A DNA stretch of 38,964 nt from an uncultured Clostridia bacterium (GTDB lineage: Bacteria; Bacillota; Clostridia; TANB77; CAG-508): the NCBI GenBank assembly GCA_947627415.1, contig CANQVU010000009.1, forward strand, positions 1 to 38,964. The letters are read 5' to 3'. The notes below the pieces were generated by a model, which had not been told where the DNA came from, did not search any database, and worked only from the letters and a program-made list of their open reading frames with translations. Positions 34,501 to 38,964 of the stretch are shown here, piece after piece. The translations under genes were made by a program, and so were the position numbers. How positions within the stretch are numbered: position 1 is the first letter of the stretch; the number at the start of each line of letters is the position of its first letter.

Positions 34501-35113
34501 TTCTAATTTATTTTTTAAATTGAATTTTTCTATGCTTTCTCTTATCCATTCTTCTGGAAATGGCATACTTTGAGAATAATTGTATATTTTTAAAATCAGT
34601 TCTTTTAGAGAATCGTCATCTCTATAGCCACTATATAGATTAACAAGATTTATAAACCCCTTATCATTTTTTTCATATAGATTTTCAAATACTTCTTCTA
34701 GGGTTTCTTGTTTTAGTAATTCCATTTCTGATGTATCACCAATTCTAAAATTAGATGATACTCCTATTTCATAAAAATAGTTTTTAATAACTTCTAAGCA
34801 AAAAGAATGTATTGTTGAAATATTTGCTTTATTCAATAATAAGATTTGCCTTTGCAAATGTATATTATTTGGGTTTTCATCAATTTTTGCATATATTGCT
34901 TCCAATATTCTTTGTCTCATTTCAGATGCTGCTGCATTTGTAAAAGTTACTATTAATAGTTTATCTATATCAATTTTTTCATTTATAATTTTATTTACTA
35001 TTCTTTCAACAAGCACAGTAGTCTTACCGCTTCCGTGCAGCTGCTGCAACTAATATGTTATTTCCTTTTTTATTTATCGCTTGTAATTGATTACTTGTCC
35101 AATTAGTAGGCAT
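31525..35113 (-). CDS. addA: ATP-dependent helicase/nuclease subunit A (AddA), requiring one +1 shift at CGG in the Walker A loop
   Basis: Restored N-terminus MPTNWTSNQLQAINKKGNNILVAAAA[C]GSGKTTVLVERIV; UvrD motifs; YKTDYV nuclease motif; 3589 nt minus 1 = 1196 codons; aggagg RBS. Confidence 0.94.
35033..35035 (-). other. CGG +1 frameshift site in addA Walker A (GCA C GGA)
   Basis: ILVAAAA / GSGKTTVLVER. Confidence 0.92.
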
Positions 35114-35247
35114 ATTATTTTCCTCCTCAATTGTATAAATAATATCACATATCGGCATTTTTATCTAGTATTATATTACTACTATAATCAATAACTTTTT
35201 AACAAAACTTTTCGACATTTTTCGTAGTTTATTTCCTGTATTTAAAA

Positions 35248-35269
35248 ACACCGCTCAAGTGCGGTGCTT
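35248..35269 (-). terminator. Hairpin terminator (caccgctcaagtgcggtg)
   Basis: Stem-loop downstream of glyS. Confidence 0.75.
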
Positions 35270-35274
35270 TAGGA

Positions 35275-36682
35275 TTAATTATTTATTTTCTCTTCCAACC
35301 AATTCTCTAATTCATCTATTTTAACTCTTACTTGTTCCATTGTGTCTCTATCTCTTATTGTAACTGAGTTGTCATTTTCTGTTTCAAAGTCTACTGTTAT
35401 ACAGTAAGGTGTTCCGATTTCATCTTCTCTTCTATATCTTTTTCCTATACTTCCTGCTTCGTCATATTCACACATAAATTTTTTAGAAATTTTATCAAAT
35501 ACTTCTGTTGCTTTATCGCTTAGCTTTTTAGAAAGTGGAAGTACTGCTGCTTTATATGGAGCAATACTTGGATGAAGATGCAAAACAGTTCTTATATCAC
35601 CTTCTGCAATTTCCTGTTCTTCGTAAGCATCACATAAAACAGTCAAGAATATTCTATCTACACCAACTGCCGGTTCTACACAATATGGAACATATTTTTC
35701 ATTTGTTTCCGGGTCTAAATATGTTAAATCAACTTTTGATGCCTCCATATGTCTTGATAAATCATAATCTGTTCTGTCTGCAATTCCCCAAAGTTCTCCC
35801 CATCCAAATGGGAATAAATATTCTATGTCTGTTGTTCCCTTACTATAGAAAGAAAGCTCTTCTTTTGAATGTTCTCTCATTCTTAAATTTTCTTCTTTTA
35901 TTCCTATTCCTATCAACCAATTTTTACAAAATTCTTTCCAATATTCATACCATTCTAAATCTGTACCTGGCTTGCAGAAAAATTCTAATTCCATTTGTTC
36001 AAATTCTCTTGTTCTAAATATAAAGTTACCTGGAGTTATTTCATTTCTAAATGAACGTCCCATTTGTCCTATTCCCATTGGAAGTTTTCTTCTTGTTGTT
36101 CTTTGTACATTTTTAAAGTTTACAAACATTCCGCTGAGCTGTTTCTGGTCTTAAATATACCTCTGATTTAGCATCTTCTGTTACTCCCATAAATGTTTTA
36201 AACATTAAATTAAACTTTCTTATTTCCGTAAAATTCGTTTTCCCACAATTAGGACATTCTATGTTGTTTTCATTAATATATTTAACCAATTGTTCATTTG
36301 TCCATCCATCTAATCCAGAAATATCTTTTCCTTGTTTAAATCCCCATTCTTCTATTAATTTGTCTGCTCTATGTCTTGTTTTACAATCTTTACAGTCGAT
36401 AAGTGGATCACTAAATCCTCCAACATGTCCTGTTGTTACCCAAACTTCTGGATTCATAATTATTGCTGCATCTATGCCTACATTGTATTTTGATTCTTTT
36501 ATGAATTTTTTCCACCACATATCTTTTATATTTTTTTTCATTTCAGCACCTATTGGTCCATAATCCCATGAGTTTGCAAGTCCACCATATATTTCTGATC
36601 CTGGATATATAAATCCTCTATTTTTACAAAGTGATACTATTTTATCCATTGATTTATCTGCCATTTTATTTGCTCCTTTCAA
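35275..36682 (-). CDS. glyS: Glycyl-tRNA synthetase (single-chain type), requiring one +1 shift at CGG
   Basis: YLRPETAQ[C][48 protein letters not shown]; 1408 nt minus 1 = 469 codons. Confidence 0.96.
36131..36133 (-). other. CGG +1 frameshift site in glyS (CAG C GGA)
   Basis: YLRPETAQ / GMFVNF. Confidence 0.92.
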
Positions 36683-36781
36683 TATTTGCCCTTTATTAAT
36701 GTATTTACTTTATCAAAATAAGGATTAAAAGTCAATATGAAAATAGGAACAAAACTTTAAGAATTGTTCCCATAAAATATT

Positions 36782-38257
36782 TTATTTTATTTGATCTGAT
36801 GATATTTTTACTACTGGACAGACACCATATGTTTGGGAAGTTCCACTCATTGGAATATCAGTTCGAGCACATTTAAGAATAGCTCCAGCATCTTCGCCGC
36901 CAAGATAGAAGTTATTGTCTAATGTTCTTATACAAACACGCCCATCATACTCTATTCTTGGTTGCTTTCTAGATGCTAGCCAGCATATTTGACTAGGAGC
37001 TTGATTTAAAAGTATTAATCTAAGATAATCACTTTCATAGTTTTCATCTCCTGATTCTATAACATACCCACTAAAATAATTTTTAAACATGTCAGATTCA
37101 GATGTGTATTTTGTAGTATTTTCACTAGATGGATTATTTGGATTACTTCCTAAACTTCTTACTGATATTTTATTTGGATTTGTTATCAATTTTTCGCAAT
37201 AATTATTTATAGTAGTTATAGCACTATTGTATGAATTTATTGCTTTTTCTCTATTTGAAATTTCTGTTGCTGTTGCACCTAATGTTAAACTTCCCATTAC
37301 ATCTAGGTTCACTATTTCCACATATTCTCCTTCATCATATAATACTAACCATTCCTTTTTATTTTTTTCTGTACCGTCATAGCTGTATGATACGGTTTGA
37401 CCTTCTCTTCCTTTTTGCTCATACATTAATAATACTTGTTCTCCAATCGCCTTCTCTATATCTGCATTTATTATTAATTGTAGTGCATATAATTTTTCTT
37501 TATATTTTATATAAACCTTCATTCTATATGACTGCTCTGATAATATTTCAATATCTTGAGATGAACCTATTACAGATATACTCTTACTTGCATCTGGTAT
37601 TGTATTAGGATCATCATAGAATGTTGTGAAGTTATTTAAATCCATAACTTCTGATAAATCTCTTCCTTCTTCATTTTCTCCTAAAAAGTATTTTTCTAAC
37701 AATAATAAATCTCCAGTTGCTGGTTCATTAAGTGTTATATTTCCATCTATATCTACATCAAATTTATTTCCATTTGGACTTGTTGCAATATATGGTCCTA
37801 CTCCTGTCACTTCCCAACCTTCTGGTAAATTATTTTTTAGTGACTCTGCATTTGCTATTTTTAGTTCTTCATTTAATGCCCCTATTACTCCTTCTTGTAA
37901 TATTTCCTTATCTGCTTCTACTTGTGTTTTATTTACTGCATCTTTTGTTGTTGTAAATAATCCTCCATTTAGTGATACACTTATTGTTACTCCTACTAAT
38001 ATTAGCATTACTATTATTGTGATTATTAATGCTATTAGAGTGATACCCCTATGGTTAGAGGTTAGAAGTGAGATGTTAGAGTTTGGATTTAATCTAGCCC
38101 TTGGAGTATTTTTAGCATGTTCTTCGAAGTGCGGGTCGCCCAAGGGTGCGACCCCTACAAAATTTGCATTTGATTTGTTACTTATTATTTCTTTTCGGGC
38201 AGACACAAGGTCTGTCCCTACAACGTTTGCATTCAATCTTTCTTTCTGTTTTTTCAT
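36782..38257 (-). CDS. Type IV prepilin-like protein with long pre-leader and VRPVVSL-type C-terminal domain
   Basis: HRGITLIALIITIIVMLILVGVTISV prepilin motif; C-terminal WLASRKQP...YGVCPVVKIS. Confidence 0.75.
   Translation of the reverse strand: MKKQKERLNANVVGTDLVSARKEIISNKSNANFVGVAPLGDPHFEEHAKNTPRARLNPNSNISLLTSNHRGITLIALIITIIVMLILVGVTISVSLNGGLFTTTKDAVNKTQVEADKEILQEGVIGALNEELKIANAESLKNNLPEGWEVTGVGPYIATSPNGNKFDVDIDGNITLNEPATGDLLLLEKYFLGENEEGRDLSEVMDLNNFTTFYDDPNTIPDASKSISVIGSSQDIEILSEQSYRMKVYIKYKEKLYALQLIINADIEKAIGEQVLLMYEQKGREGQTVSYSYDGTEKNKKEWLVLYDEGEYVEIVNLDVMGSLTLGATATEISNREKAINSYNSAITTINNYCEKLITNPNKISVRSLGSNPNNPSSENTTKYTSESDMFKNYFSGYVIESGDENYESDYLRLILLNQAPSQICWLASRKQPRIEYDGRVCIRTLDNNFYLGGEDAGAILKCARTDIPMSGTSQTYGVCPVVKISSDQIK
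38132..38158. repeat. Palindromic repeat cgggtcgcccaagggtgcgacccctac inside the prepilin-like ORF
   Basis: Same family as 19452 and 24449; translated in frame as VGVAPLGDPH. Confidence 0.8.
38196..38222. repeat. Palindromic repeat cgggcagacacaaggtctgtccctaca inside the prepilin-like ORF
   Basis: Same family as 19357; translated in frame as VVGTDLVSAR. Confidence 0.8.
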
Positions 38258-38364
38258 TTGTTTCTTCTCTCCTTTTTTCTTTACTTGTAAGGAGATGTTA
38301 TCATATACCTTTTTCTTTTTTAATACTTTTTATGTTTATTTATAATTACATTTTTGTTATATCA

Positions 38365-38401
38365 TGAAAAAAGATAGCAAATTTATTACATTTGCTATCT
38401 A
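38365..38401 (-). terminator. Hairpin terminator (agatagcaaatttattacatttgctatct)
   Basis: Perfect inverted repeat downstream of the 38468 gene. Confidence 0.7.
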
Positions 38402-38467
38402 ATAATAGTTCTAATATATTCTATGTTTTGAACATTTACTAACATATATATTTGCATATTTTTTGCA

Positions 38468-38964
38468 TTAATTTAAAATGTATGGATCATCTTCTGCTCC
38501 ACTTCCACTTACATTGTCTAGAGCATCAGATCTTAGAGAAACTACGGGGCGTACCGCATTCGAGCCCCCTTCTTCACCAGCACTGCTAGCTTGCACATAC
38601 CACACGGTTTCACCCCAAGCATCACCAACTACGCGCATCATGAAATACACGCCGTCCAAGTCGAATTGCCCAACAATACGAGACGCCAACCAGTAATTCT
38701 CATCTTCTACATTTATTCCTAATGCAACCATTCTATCATAATCTTCTTCATAATTCATATCTGTTGTCTTTCCTTTTCCATTTCCTACTCCTACATTATA
38801 ATTGATACCAGGCGTCGGCCATTTTATTAAATTTGTATTTGAATCTCCTTCTTTTTGTGTATATAATTCTATATCGTCTGCATTTGCATCTCCTGTTGCT
38901 TTACTTCCTACGCTTCTTACACTTGTTATTTTATCATTTTTTGCTACTAACTCATCACATACAT
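38468..38964 (-). CDS. C-terminal part of a prepilin-like protein with CLec/FGE-like C-terminal domain (runs off the window)
   Basis: YWLASRIVGQFDLDGVYFMMRVVG...GGSNAVRPVVSLRSD; frame stays open upstream to the window end (VCDELVAKNDKITSVRSVGSKATGDANADD). Confidence 0.7.
   Translation of the reverse strand, partial: VCDELVAKNDKITSVRSVGSKATGDANADDIELYTQKEGDSNTNLIKWPTPGINYNVGVGNGKGKTTDMNYEEDYDRMVALGINVEDENYWLASRIVGQFDLDGVYFMMRVVGDAWGETVWYVQASSAGEEGGSNAVRPVVSLRSDALDNVSGSGAEDDPYILN

Overview
Low-GC, Firmicutes/Clostridia-like chromosomal window with almost all genes on the minus strand. It contains a glycolytic block (gap-pgk-tpiA-gpmI-eno), a pyrH-frr-uppS-cdsA-rseP-polC block, murD plus a MurL-like gene, mreB/mbl, mtaB, addA, glyS, a type III toxin-antitoxin locus, surface and prepilin-like proteins, one tRNA-Gln, and several families of palindromic interspersed repeats. 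MAIN RESULT: the apparently broken genes in the ORF track (murL-like, polC in 3 pieces, rseP in 2, cdsA, gpmI, glyS, addA N-terminus, and a cysteine-protease-like gene) all break in the same way. At 11 of 11 sites the reading frame reaches an in-frame CGG codon. Skipping the C (+1) restores the conserved protein and places a glycine codon (GGN) exactly at the junction. By manual scan I found no in-frame CGG codon read as an ordinary sense codon anywhere in the window. About 45 out-of-frame CGG trinucleotides inside the same genes cause no problem. Restored genes have lengths divisible by 3 with exactly the predicted number of skips. This looks like genome-wide decoding of CGG-N as 'skip C, read GGN = Gly', i.e. 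an unassigned CGG codon with recurrent +1 frameshifting or quadruplet decoding, rather than random sequencing error or pseudogenization. All calls were made by eye; no database search was run.
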